Origin: Pseudoalteromonas citrea
GTDB lineage: Bacteria > Pseudomonadota > Gammaproteobacteria > Enterobacterales > Alteromonadaceae
Length of the DNA stretch: 64,000 nucleotides
Direction: 5' to 3'
Assembly: GCF_000238375.3 (NCBI RefSeq)
Contig: NZ_AHBZ03000012.1
Location: forward strand, 248,001 to 312,000
This document shows, piece by piece, positions 38,615 through 47,946 of this stretch. Numbering within the stretch: position 1 is the first letter of the stretch; every line of letters begins with the position of its first letter. Made by a program: the position numbers and the translations under genes. Below the pieces are notes generated by a model, which searched no databases, had not been told where the DNA came from, and saw only the letters and a list, made by a program, of their open reading frames with translations.

Positions 38615-38896
38615 TTAAATAACAGGAGGAGCACGGATCGCTTTGTGATAGTGGATATGGAGGATAAAGAAAACACGATTATCATCTTTAATATCAAAAT
38701 AAGCTTGCTGCCTGCCTTTTAGCTGCGCTGTGGCAAGAAAATCTTGAGGATCAAATTCTAAGGGGTTTGTATCGTCAAACGAGAGAGTATGCTGCTGATA
38801 ATTCGCTTCTGAAGAGGCATAACTAGGCTGTGCACTTGTTATTAATAATAACAAAACACAAAGCCAAGATGTAATTAGCCACCTAGAAAACAGCAC
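38615..38896 (-). CDS. small exported protein of unknown function
   Basis: 93 residues with a clear signal peptide (SWLCVLLLLITSAQPSYAS) and a mature part of about 65 residues without Cys, containing NPLEFDPQDFLATAQLKGRQ and ending HIHYHKAIRAPPVI. No family is recognised. It could be periplasmic. It lies just upstream of the CBS gene on the same strand. Confidence 0.55.
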   Translation of the reverse strand: MLFSRWLITSWLCVLLLLITSAQPSYASSEANYQQHTLSFDDTNPLEFDPQDFLATAQLKGRQQAYFDIKDDNRVFFILHIHYHKAIRAPPVI

Positions 38897-39195
38897 GTTC
38901 GCAACACTCCAAATTCAAACATAGACCCACTTAAGTTCCTATCTTAGTGTATGGGCATCATACTGATTAAACAAGACCGTATTTATCAAAAAAATCTATA
39001 CCAAGCATCCTAACATTCTTAACCTCGAGCGAACCTTAAAAATAAAATCATTAATATCATTGAATTACATTAACCATAGCGCTTTATAAACATGGCATTT
39101 TGCAATAGTTTGTTACGTAATAAGGCTTACTTAGCCAAATTAGTAAGATATACTAAGGCATTAAATAGACCAAACAACATTCATTGAGGTGCCGC

Positions 39196-39924
39196 GTGCA
39201 GTTAGCCCAAGGTATGGAATACTTTTTTTCTGGCTTTTCATTAATTACGCAAAAAGGGTTAAAGCGCTTCGTCTTTATACCACTTGTTATAAATATTTTA
39301 CTTTTCGGTAGCTCATTATTTTTCTTATACGATTGGCTTGTACAAGGCTTTGATTACCTGAATACACTTCTACCAAGCTGGCTGAGTTGGCTAGAGTGGT
39401 TAATGTGGCCCGTTGCAGTTTTAGTCATACTGTTTAGTTACTCCATGATTTTTACTGTGATAACAAACTTTATTGCCGCACCTTTCAATGGTTTATTAAG
39501 TGAAAAAGTTGAGCTTTACTTGACGGATCAACCAATAAACGATGATAGCCTCGGCGATACATTAAAAGATGTACCCCGCATGTTTGCACGTGAATGGACT
39601 AAGCTTTGTTACTATATACCTAGAGCGCTTGGGTTTTTTATCTTGCTATGGGTACTGCCCATTTTTGGTCAAATTCTATGGATATTATTCACCTGCTGGA
39701 TGTATAACGTCCAATATAATGATTATCCTTTTGATAACCATAAAATCCACTTTAAACAGATGAAAGCTGACTTAAAGGCTAAGCAAGGCCTGTCTTACGG
39801 CTTTGGCTTTGCTGTATTTATATTAACATCGCTCCCTTTTATTAACTTGATTGTTATGCCAGTGGCTGTATGTGGTGCGACCAAGCTGTGGGTCGAAAAT
39901 TACAGAGTAAACTATCGTGCGTAA
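39196..39924 (+). CDS. cysZ: sulfate transporter CysZ-like membrane protein
   Basis: Inner-membrane protein of the CysZ/EI24 family, a sulfate permease in E. coli. Family segments are conserved: AAPFNGLLSEKVE, KDVPRMFAREWTK, YNDYPFDNHKIHFK and VMPVAVCGATKLWVE. Four to six hydrophobic helices. The start is taken as GTG at 39196, with TTGAGG seven bases upstream; this gives MQLAQGMEYFFSGF, which aligns with family N-termini. In E. coli cysZ is near zipA; here it is far away. Confidence 0.9.
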   Translation: MQLAQGMEYFFSGFSLITQKGLKRFVFIPLVINILLFGSSLFFLYDWLVQGFDYLNTLLPSWLSWLEWLMWPVAVLVILFSYSMIFTVITNFIAAPFNGLLSEKVELYLTDQPINDDSLGDTLKDVPRMFAREWTKLCYYIPRALGFFILLWVLPIFGQILWILFTCWMYNVQYNDYPFDNHKIHFKQMKADLKAKQGLSYGFGFAVFILTSLPFINLIVMPVAVCGATKLWVENYRVNYRA

Positions 39925-39949
39925 GTAGATTAGCCCCAATCAAATCAAT

Positions 39950-39992
39950 ATGTCACGTGTTTGTCACGTGTTTGTCACGTTAAGCCTATAAT
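39950..39992 (+). promoter_or_regulatory. triple Pho box and -10 upstream of the phosphodiesterase gene
   Basis: Three 7-mers ATGTCAC, TTGTCAC, TTGTCAC at 39950, 39961 and 39972 repeat with an 11-bp period and 4-bp spacers (GTGT, GTGT). This is the PhoB box architecture (CTGTCAT half-sites with 4-bp spacing). TATAAT follows at 39987-39992, eight bases after the last half-site and with no separate -35, as in PhoB-activated promoters. The downstream gene at 40039 encodes a glycerophosphodiester phosphodiesterase, a typical phosphate-starvation target. Confidence 0.75.
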
Positions 39993-40018
39993 TTATGAAG
40001 ATAAACTATAGGCTTAAC
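39979..40018 (+). terminator. long hairpin between cysZ and the phosphodiesterase gene
   Basis: GTTAAGCCTATA (39979-39990) pairs with TATAGGCTTAAC (40007-40018), and TTTAT/ATAAA extends the stem inward to a GAAG loop with one mismatch. It may end cysZ transcripts; the following U-run is poor (TTTAAAA). The left arm contains the Pho promoter -10. Confidence 0.5.
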
Positions 40019-40038
40019 TTTAAAAGTGAATAACAATA

Positions 40039-41343
40039 ATGAACACTAAATGCTTTTTGATCCTCGGAGTCCTACTCATTAGTGGCTGTTCTAGCGACTC
40101 AGAAATCACGAGTGATAAAGTGACAACCACAAACAATAAAGATAGCAATCTAACCACAGAACCAGCCGCATTGTTAAACGCGATACAAGTTGGCACTCGA
40201 CCTCAGTTTTTAGTGAACCAACTCGAAGACGGGGCATTAAAAGACAGACTCGTAGCATGTCAGAATGGACCTTTTTATAAAACTGATTTTTCAATTGGCC
40301 ATCGCGGCGCACCTATGCAATACCCTGAGCACACCAAAGAGTCTTATGTTGCAGCGGCCAAAATGGGCGCTGGTATCCTTGAATGTGATGTTACCTTTAC
40401 CAAAGATAAGGCCCTTGTTTGTCGCCACTCGCAATGCGATTTACATACCACCACGAATATTTTAAGTATTCCTGAGCTTGCCAATAAGTGTAGCGAACCC
40501 TTTACACCCGCAGACCCAGCACAACAAGTACCGGCATCAGCAAAGTGTTGCACCTCAGATATTACATTGACTGAATTTAAACAGCTTAGCGCAAAGATGG
40601 ACAGCGCCAACCCTCAGGCTACAAACGTCACTGATTATCAAAATGGCACCGCCAATTGGCGAACGGATCTTTATGCTACGAAGGGAACACTATTAACACA
40701 TAAAGAAAGCATTGCTTTGTTTGAATCATTAAACGTAAAAATGACCCCTGAGCTTAAGTCAGCCAGTGTACAAATGCCATTTGATGGTATGTCTCAAGCA
40801 ATGTATGCACAAAAAATGCTGGATGAATATGAAGAAATGGACATTGCACCAGCTAAAGTTTTTCCCCAATCATTTAACTTAGCCGACATCAGGTATTGGC
40901 TAAGTAGTGCACCACAATTTGCAACACAAGCAGTCTACCTCGATGGTCGCTACAGTACTCCCGGTTTTAATCCGCACAGTGAACAAACTTGGCAACCTAG
41001 CATGGCACAATTGGTTGACGAAGGGGTTCAGATCATTGCTCCACCACTTTGGGTGCTCGTTGCTTTAGATGCTCAAAACCAGATTGTGCCATCACCATAC
41101 GCCATCGCAGCAAAACAAGCAGGATTAAAAATTATCACGTGGACTTTAGAACGTTCAGCACCATTGGAAAGTGGTGGCGGTTGGTATTATCAATCTATTA
41201 CCGATGCGGTTAATAGCGATGATGATGCACTGGTGTTACTCGATGTACTTGCGCAACAAGTAGGCGTGATCGGGGTATTCAGTGATTGGCCGGCAACCAC
41301 AACCTATTACGCAAGCTGTTTGGAGATGGAAAAGGTTAACTAA
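40039..41343 (+). CDS. lipoprotein glycerophosphodiester phosphodiesterase
   Basis: Hydrolyses glycerophosphodiesters to glycerol-3-phosphate and alcohols, releasing usable phosphorus from phospholipid head groups. A lipoprotein signal ends at LISGC (Cys17). The GDPD catalytic domain has His88 in GHRGAP, Glu115 and Asp117 in LECDV, and His130 in CRH. The 434 residues include insertions relative to short UgpQ-type enzymes, closer to periplasmic GlpQ. A triple Pho box precedes it, so induction on phosphate limitation is likely. A terminator follows. Confidence 0.9.
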   Translation: MNTKCFLILGVLLISGCSSDSEITSDKVTTTNNKDSNLTTEPAALLNAIQVGTRPQFLVNQLEDGALKDRLVACQNGPFYKTDFSIGHRGAPMQYPEHTKESYVAAAKMGAGILECDVTFTKDKALVCRHSQCDLHTTTNILSIPELANKCSEPFTPADPAQQVPASAKCCTSDITLTEFKQLSAKMDSANPQATNVTDYQNGTANWRTDLYATKGTLLTHKESIALFESLNVKMTPELKSASVQMPFDGMSQAMYAQKMLDEYEEMDIAPAKVFPQSFNLADIRYWLSSAPQFATQAVYLDGRYSTPGFNPHSEQTWQPSMAQLVDEGVQIIAPPLWVLVALDAQNQIVPSPYAIAAKQAGLKIITWTLERSAPLESGGGWYYQSITDAVNSDDDALVLLDVLAQQVGVIGVFSDWPATTTYYASCLEMEKVN

Positions 41344-41360
41344 TCACACAGCTCGCGCAT

Positions 41361-41388
41361 TAAAAAAGGACCTCAGGTCCTTTTTTAA
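41361..41388. terminator. bidirectional terminator
   Basis: AAAAAAGGACC, loop TCA, GGTCCTTTTTT. It lies between the convergent phosphodiesterase and rlmM genes and has A- and T-runs on the two sides. Confidence 0.88.
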
Positions 41389-41391
41389 TCG

Positions 41392-42468
41392 TTATTTTTT
41401 ACCCAACTTTTTAACTTGGATATGGACAGTCACTTCTTCTCTATCATGGTATAAATGCTTTGCTTGTAAACGATAATCAACATCATACTCTTCCAGCTCT
41501 TCATGAATTAACGTTAAACACTCATACACTGTATCAAAACGCTTCTTCATAGGGAGTTTAAGGTTAAATATTAGCTCTTTCGCATAACCATTAACAATCC
41601 AATCCAACATCAGGTTTGCAACTTTTAACGGCTTTTCGATCATATCGCAGACTAACCAAGTGACATTTTTCTTTTCCGGTAAGTATTTAAAACCGTCAAC
41701 TGTATGGTGCTTAACTTGACCTGACTCCATTAAAGCTTCATTCATAGGCCCATTATCAATCGCAGTCACAAACATACCACGACGCACTAATTGATATGTC
41801 CAACCTCCAGGGCACGCGCCTAAATCAACCGCTTTCATGCCCGGTTCAACACGCCCTGCTACGTCCGTTTTTCCAACAAATACATTAAACGCCTCGTCTA
41901 ATTTCAACGTTGAACGACTCGGTGCATCACTGGGCATACGTAAACGCGGGATCCCCATAAAAAATGGCGAATTATTGGTACTGAAAGAATACCCCACATA
42001 CGCGGTATCATTCGCTAAAAACAACACGTGTAACACTGGCTTTGTGGGTTTATGCTCTCGCGTTAACTTATTCTGTTTTTCTAAACTTTTAGACAAAGGC
42101 GTTGAGAATTTTTTACAAAACTTAGAAAGCTCTTTTCCCTCATTGGTATCGGGGGTTTCAACTCTTAAATCTCCACAAAGCGGAAAGTCACCAACCACAG
42201 CTTTGATTTCACTCACCCGATCTTCAACGGGCATGTTGCTTAATAACACCCCAGTAAACCACTGTCTAGCAAACACTAAGCTTTTGAAATCTACTTTTTT
42301 TACCAACAACTCTGCCTGTTGTGGATCAAAACACTCAAAGATCACAAAACCGGTATTGGGTTTCGCTTTTACATAGCCGGCAACAGCTTGCAAAGCAGCA
42401 TGATGGTTAATTTCTGCAGCGGCATCACTTTCAAACCCACTACGACAATAAATAACGACACTCGACAT
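41392..42468 (-). CDS. rlmM: 23S rRNA (cytidine-2498-2'-O)-methyltransferase RlmM
   Basis: SAM-dependent 2'-O-methyltransferase for C2498 of 23S rRNA. The 358 residues have an N-terminal THUMP-like region, then a Rossmann-fold methyltransferase with DLGACPGGWTYQL (SAM motif) and conserved ACAID-type strands (VTAIDNGPM) and WLVCDMIEKP. The gene follows ygdD, the same order as in E. coli (gcvA-ygdD-rlmM). Confidence 0.95.
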   Translation of the reverse strand: MSSVVIYCRSGFESDAAAEINHHAALQAVAGYVKAKPNTGFVIFECFDPQQAELLVKKVDFKSLVFARQWFTGVLLSNMPVEDRVSEIKAVVGDFPLCGDLRVETPDTNEGKELSKFCKKFSTPLSKSLEKQNKLTREHKPTKPVLHVLFLANDTAYVGYSFSTNNSPFFMGIPRLRMPSDAPSRSTLKLDEAFNVFVGKTDVAGRVEPGMKAVDLGACPGGWTYQLVRRGMFVTAIDNGPMNEALMESGQVKHHTVDGFKYLPEKKNVTWLVCDMIEKPLKVANLMLDWIVNGYAKELIFNLKLPMKKRFDTVYECLTLIHEELEEYDVDYRLQAKHLYHDREEVTVHIQVKKLGKK

Positions 42469-42479
42469 CTGCGCTCTCT

Positions 42480-42848
42480 TTAAAATGAATGCTTAGCAAT
42501 TTTATATAATAAAACAGACCAACCTGCTATCAGACAGACTCCGCCAATCGGAGTGATTGGGCCTAGCCATTTCAAACCGGTTAGCGCTAGTAAGTACAAA
42601 CTTCCGCTGAATAATACTATGCCTACAGTAAATAACCAACCAGCGGCTGACACATTTATGCCCCAACGTATCAGCACTGCGACCACAATCAGCGCTAAAC
42701 CATGGCTCATTTGATATTCTGCCGCAGTTTTAAATATACTAATGGCATACTCACTCACATGCCGCTTTAGTCCATGAGCTGCAAATGCCCCGAGTATGAC
42801 TGAGAACATGCAAAAAGCACTGCCCAATAACAAATAGAGTTTAACCAT
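42480..42848 (-). CDS. ygdD: DUF423 membrane protein YgdD
   Basis: 122-residue inner-membrane protein of the DUF423 family, with four hydrophobic helices and the family signature GAFAAHGLK (about 21-29) and FSGSLYLLALTG. Function unknown. It sits between an alpha/beta hydrolase (8-bp overlap) and rlmM. Confidence 0.9.
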   Translation of the reverse strand: MVKLYLLLGSAFCMFSVILGAFAAHGLKRHVSEYAISIFKTAAEYQMSHGLALIVVAVLIRWGINVSAAGWLFTVGIVLFSGSLYLLALTGLKWLGPITPIGGVCLIAGWSVLLYKIAKHSF

Positions 42849-43467
42849 TTACCACCTCTAATATAAAATTAGCGGCTTGCTGCGCAGCTTGCTGTCTATG
42901 TCCAGCTTCAGTAAAACCACTTTTCTTACGGGGTTTTAGTGAATGATCGCCATCAGCTAGCCAACACAGTCGAATCGGTGTTTCTAACGACAAGGACATC
43001 ACTTCTTGCTCATTACCAAATGTGTCTCGCTCTCCTTGTAAAATCAAAAACGGACAGTTTATTTTATCAAAATGCTCCGTTCTTAATTTATCGGGTTTAC
43101 CCGGTGGATGAAAAGGGTAGCCCATCGCAATAACCCCCATGATAGGCAACTCGGTTTGCGTCACCAACATCGAGGCCATCCTGCCTCCCATCGACTTTCC
43201 ACCAATAAATATCGGCAATTCAGGCTCAACATTCATGAGCATTTGCTGGTAATAGGCGAGTAGTTTAGGCGCTCTATCTGGCGGCCTGCGCTTGTCTAGT
43301 TGCTTAGCTAACTGCATATATTCAAAATCAAATAGGCCAACTTGAATATTCAGCTCACTGAGTAGCTTAGCCATCGCCTGCATAAAATCAGAATCCGAGC
43401 CTGCCCCCGCACCATGAGCAAAAATAAGCTGTGCAATTGGCTGTTTTGGTTTAAACCATGTGATCAT
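42841..43467 (-). CDS. alpha/beta hydrolase (KANL3/Tex30-like)
   Basis: 208 residues with an alpha/beta-hydrolase fold: oxyanion-loop segment FAHGAGAGSDS (about 16-26), nucleophile elbow GGKSMGGRMAS, and a C-terminal GDHSLKPRKKSG with the likely catalytic His. It matches the bacterial dienelactone-hydrolase-like/Tex30 group; the substrate is unknown. It is inserted between gcvA (four-base overlap) and ygdD, which are adjacent in E. coli. Confidence 0.8.
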   Translation of the reverse strand: MITWFKPKQPIAQLIFAHGAGAGSDSDFMQAMAKLLSELNIQVGLFDFEYMQLAKQLDKRRPPDRAPKLLAYYQQMLMNVEPELPIFIGGKSMGGRMASMLVTQTELPIMGVIAMGYPFHPPGKPDKLRTEHFDKINCPFLILQGERDTFGNEQEVMSLSLETPIRLCWLADGDHSLKPRKKSGFTEAGHRQQAAQQAANFILEVVNG

Positions 43468-44360
43468 GCAAGTTGCTCCTGTTCAACCATACTTAACATC
43501 CAATCCTTAAATGACACGATTTTCCCAAGTTCAGATTGCGATTCTCGTAACACCAAATAATACGCATTTTTACTTTCTAAACTATGGCTAAACGGAATAA
43601 TTAACCGTCCTGCATCCAAATCAGGCTTCGCTAGCACACTGTTGCCCAGCGCGACCCCCTGACCATGTACGGCGGCTTGTAACACCATGGACGAGTGACT
43701 AAATATCGGGCCTTGATTTACTTGAACATTACGAACTCCCGCAGTTTTAGTCCACGCTTTCCATGCCCTACGAGTCATATCATGTAATAAAGTATGGTGT
43801 TCTAAATCACTCGGCTGATCTAACGGTCGTGGTCCACTCAACAGCAGAGGGCTACACAAAGGTACTAAATATTCAGTATGTAACTTATGAGTTTGTACCC
43901 CACTCCAGTGACCGCGACCATAATAAATAGCGACATCAACATCATCGGTTAAGGAGTTCTCATCGTGATCTTGGGCTTTTATACGTACATCAATCTCTGG
44001 ATGCAACTCATTAAATTTACTGAGTCGTGGCACCAGCCATTGGATCGCAAAGCTCGGCGTTAAGCTCACGGTAATTGACCCTTTTGCACCACGTGCTAAT
44101 AGCTTCTCAGTTGAGTCAATTAGTTGTGAGAAAATTTCTTTGATGTCTAGGAAGTAACCTTGCCCTTCTTCAGTAAGTAACAATGACCGGTTTTTGCGTA
44201 AAAATAGCTTCAGGCCTAAATGCTCTTCCAAGATCTTTATTTGATGGCTAACCGCAGCTTGTGTTACGAATAATTCTTCTGCCGCCTTAGTAAAGCTCAA
44301 ATGTCGAGCTGCAGCTTCAAAAGCTTTTAGTGCATTTAGTGGGGGGAGTCGTCTCGACAT
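43464..44360 (-). CDS. gcvA: LysR-family regulator GcvA
   Basis: Regulator of the glycine cleavage system. The N-terminal 60 residues (RLPPLNALKAFEAAARHLSF then TKAAEELFVTQAAVSHQIK) are almost identical to E. coli GcvA, and downstream segments (LLLTEEGQGYFLDIKEIFSQ; QGPIFSHSSMVLQAA) also match. Length 298. In E. coli the effector is glycine/purine status through GcvR. Context (ygdD and rlmM downstream) is the conserved one. Confidence 0.92.
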   Translation of the reverse strand: MSRRLPPLNALKAFEAAARHLSFTKAAEELFVTQAAVSHQIKILEEHLGLKLFLRKNRSLLLTEEGQGYFLDIKEIFSQLIDSTEKLLARGAKGSITVSLTPSFAIQWLVPRLSKFNELHPEIDVRIKAQDHDENSLTDDVDVAIYYGRGHWSGVQTHKLHTEYLVPLCSPLLLSGPRPLDQPSDLEHHTLLHDMTRRAWKAWTKTAGVRNVQVNQGPIFSHSSMVLQAAVHGQGVALGNSVLAKPDLDAGRLIIPFSHSLESKNAYYLVLRESQSELGKIVSFKDWMLSMVEQEQLA

Positions 44361-44410
44361 GACTTAGATGCCTTTATTAAATGACAGCCTGTACGGCTGC
44401 CATAGTATTA

Positions 44411-45277
<867 letters not shown>

Positions 45278-46528
45278 TTAATTGCCAATTATGCGCAGCA
45301 ATTGCCCACATAACCAAGCCATATAGGTACCAAGCGCATAGCCTAATACCGCCAGTAAAACACCAACTGGCGCGAGTGCAGGATGAAAAGCCGAAGCAAC
45401 AACCGGTGCTGACGCAGCACCTCCGATGTTTGCTTTACTGCCCACCGCGACATAAAAAATAGGTGCTTTAATAATTTTGGCCACCAAAAATAGCAGCCCA
45501 ATATGTACAGCCATCCAAATAACGCCAATCACAACATATTTTGGGGCTTCAACTATTTTGGTAATATCCATATGCAAGCCTATGGTTGCAACCAAAATAT
45601 ATAAAAAACTTGAGCCGATTTTAGAGGCGCCAACCGCTTCATATTGACGTACTTTCGTAAATGATAACGCTAAGCCAATGGTCGTCACGAGTACAATTAT
45701 CCAAAATAACTTGCTATGCAATGAGAACTTTTTGAGGCCTGGGTAGTGTTCAACAAAAAATGGCACCAGTAAATCAGCGGCAAAATGGGCAAGGCCTGTG
45801 GCGCCAAATGCAAAAGCAATCAGGAGCATCAAATCTTTTTGTTCGGGCTTACGCGCATGCTCTTGTTCAAATTTTTGAACTTTATCAATGAGTCGGTCAA
45901 TTGAGGAAGTATCTGCACCTGAACGTGCATCAATTTCTTTATGTCGGCCGGCAATATAAAGTAGCCCTGCCATCCACAGATTTGCGACTACAATATCGAC
46001 CGTCACCATGATAGTAAATATTTCACCTCCGGCACCATAAATCTCTTTCATGGCCACCATATTGGCACCGCCACCGATCCAGCTTCCAGCAAGAGCGGCC
46101 ATTCCACGCCAAACTGCGTCTGGACCTGCACCGCCTAATAGCTCCGGCATGGTTGCTGAGGTAAGCAAAAGCGCGATAGGCCCACCAATAACTACGCCCA
46201 CAGTCCCCGTCAGGAACATAATAATCGCTTTCCCTCCGAGCTCTGAAACTGCTTTAAGATCGATGCTCAGAGTCAGTAATACCAAACATGCCGGCAACAG
46301 GAAGTATTTAGCAACACTGTAAACGTCATTATTATTGCCATCGACAATACCAAAGGTATTTAATAATGACGGTAAAAAATAACACATTAATAAGGCTGGC
46401 ACGTATTTGTAAAACTTCGCCCAAAACCCATGTTTTAAGTGTGAGGTGTAGAATACGAAGCCTAGTATTACCGAGATCAGGCCTAATATGACCGCATTGT
46501 TTGTAACTAACGCACTTCCTTCTTGCAT
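45278..46528 (-). CDS. DUF819 family membrane protein
   Basis: 416-residue integral membrane protein of the DUF819 family (YjcL-like), with about ten hydrophobic helices, conserved GSWIGGGANMVAMKEIYG in the middle and SKANIGGAASAPVVASAF near the C-terminus. The two inverted similar glycine-rich motifs suggest a transporter with internal repeats. Substrate unknown. It lies between sirB1 and kdsA, an insertion relative to E. coli. A GAGGG site precedes the ATG. Confidence 0.85.
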   Translation of the reverse strand: MQEGSALVTNNAVILGLISVILGFVFYTSHLKHGFWAKFYKYVPALLMCYFLPSLLNTFGIVDGNNNDVYSVAKYFLLPACLVLLTLSIDLKAVSELGGKAIIMFLTGTVGVVIGGPIALLLTSATMPELLGGAGPDAVWRGMAALAGSWIGGGANMVAMKEIYGAGGEIFTIMVTVDIVVANLWMAGLLYIAGRHKEIDARSGADTSSIDRLIDKVQKFEQEHARKPEQKDLMLLIAFAFGATGLAHFAADLLVPFFVEHYPGLKKFSLHSKLFWIIVLVTTIGLALSFTKVRQYEAVGASKIGSSFLYILVATIGLHMDITKIVEAPKYVVIGVIWMAVHIGLLFLVAKIIKAPIFYVAVGSKANIGGAASAPVVASAFHPALAPVGVLLAVLGYALGTYMAWLCGQLLRIIGN

Positions 46529-46555
46529 TACACCCTCACTGATTATAATTATTAT

Positions 46556-47359
46556 TTAATGTAAAACATGACTATGATCTGCAAGCTCAGATATTTGATG
46601 TTCTATAATATCAATGGTTGGATCGTCAGGACATTCATCAACAAAATACTGTAAATCCACTTTAGCCATAGTTGGACAGTTAATTTGATTCAATAAATAA
46701 CCTCTATCACGACGCTCGTATGGGTCATCCCCTAACATATCCATTAATAACTCGACACAGCTCAGTGCATGGCCAAACTTATCAGCAGCTATAAACGCCC
46801 ATTTCTGCTGCGCTAAATACAGCTTAAACGCTTCATCACCCGTAACTATCTCCATGGGTTCTTCTTGTTTTTCAGGCTCATTCTCAGGTATCACATACCA
46901 CGTTTGTTGACCGCCACAGGGTTCAACAATGTAACCTTCATCTTCACTGAAGCTTATATGCACCATTACATCACCTTGCTCCATCGCCAAGTTTGCTACA
47001 AACCCTGCACGCTCAAGTAAGTGGCACAATAAAATCGACAATGAGGTTGGTGAGCCACTGCGCATATTGAGCACATAACATACGCTATTTAATAAATGCT
47101 CAGGTTCATTTTGCTCACTGCCACTGAATAACCACTGTGTATAAAACGCATCTAGTATCTCGCTTACCCGCACATGTAAATCAGTCTCTTTATGACTGAT
47201 CTGATCAACCAATAACTCTAGTTCAGCCAATTGGCAATAACTTATTTCCAATTGTGCTTGAGCATCCCAGTGCTGCTCAGCACTAATACAACGTAACAAG
47301 GTCTGTTGCGGTGCATAGTCTTGTGTAATTTCTTGTTGTTCAAACCAAGTATCAGTCAT
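46556..47359 (-). CDS. sirB1: SirB1 family protein (transglutaminase-like plus TPR)
   Basis: 267 residues with the SirB1 pattern: an N-terminal transglutaminase-like region (NSVCYVLNMRSGSPTSLSIL then LCHLLERAGF) and a C-terminal helical TPR-like part (YERRDRGYLLNQINCPTMAK). The usual position is downstream of sirB2 in the hemA-prfA-prmC cluster. The biochemical role is unknown. Confidence 0.88.
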   Translation of the reverse strand: MTDTWFEQQEITQDYAPQQTLLRCISAEQHWDAQAQLEISYCQLAELELLVDQISHKETDLHVRVSEILDAFYTQWLFSGSEQNEPEHLLNSVCYVLNMRSGSPTSLSILLCHLLERAGFVANLAMEQGDVMVHISFSEDEGYIVEPCGGQQTWYVIPENEPEKQEEPMEIVTGDEAFKLYLAQQKWAFIAADKFGHALSCVELLMDMLGDDPYERRDRGYLLNQINCPTMAKVDLQYFVDECPDDPTIDIIEHQISELADHSHVLH

Positions 47360-47547
47360 AACTGCCGAATGTTCTCATTCTGTTTTTTTAAAATCGAAGG
47401 GTTAGTTTACCAGTTTTTACAAAAGACCCAAGCATGTAAATAACATCAAACCTTGCGTATCTTATATTATTTCAAAAGTGGTATGGTGATTATTAAAGTG
47501 GTTGGTGAAGTGCACAAATGGTCAAATACCAGTTGTGCACGTTGAAA

Positions 47548-47922
47548 TTAAAGTAAAAAACTTGATTTAGAGGCTGCTAGATACCCTATTGCCAATAAGG
47601 TAAAAATCGCAATAATCAAAGCCCCTATTTGTGCTATTTTTGTTTGAGCTTTTGCGCTCATGACACCCGCACCGATGTATACAGCAACAAGTATTATTTT
47701 CTCTAACAGCCAAGGTTGTTGCATCGGGTTTAAACTGGCCATTACTGCCAGTGCAATGGCTGATACTATTAATAACGTATCAATACTATGGCTGGCAATA
47801 AACACCCCTTTATTACCTGCTAACTTTCCAGTTCTTAAGCGAGACCCTGAACGAACTAAAAATAATAAAATGCTCAGTACCACAAACATAACGTGCGTAT
47901 GTTTTAATGCAATATATTCCAT
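47548..47922 (-). CDS. sirB2: SirB2 family membrane protein
   Basis: 124-residue inner-membrane protein with four hydrophobic helices; it begins YIALKHTHVMFVVLSILLF, which matches the SirB2 family N-terminus. An AGGAA site precedes the ATG. It lies between the HD-GYP regulator and sirB1. Role unknown. Confidence 0.88.
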   Translation of the reverse strand: MEYIALKHTHVMFVVLSILLFLVRSGSRLRTGKLAGNKGVFIASHSIDTLLIVSAIALAVMASLNPMQQPWLLEKIILVAVYIGAGVMSAKAQTKIAQIGALIIAIFTLLAIGYLAASKSSFLL

Positions 47923-47946
47923 AATTCCTCATATTTTGACGGTGTT

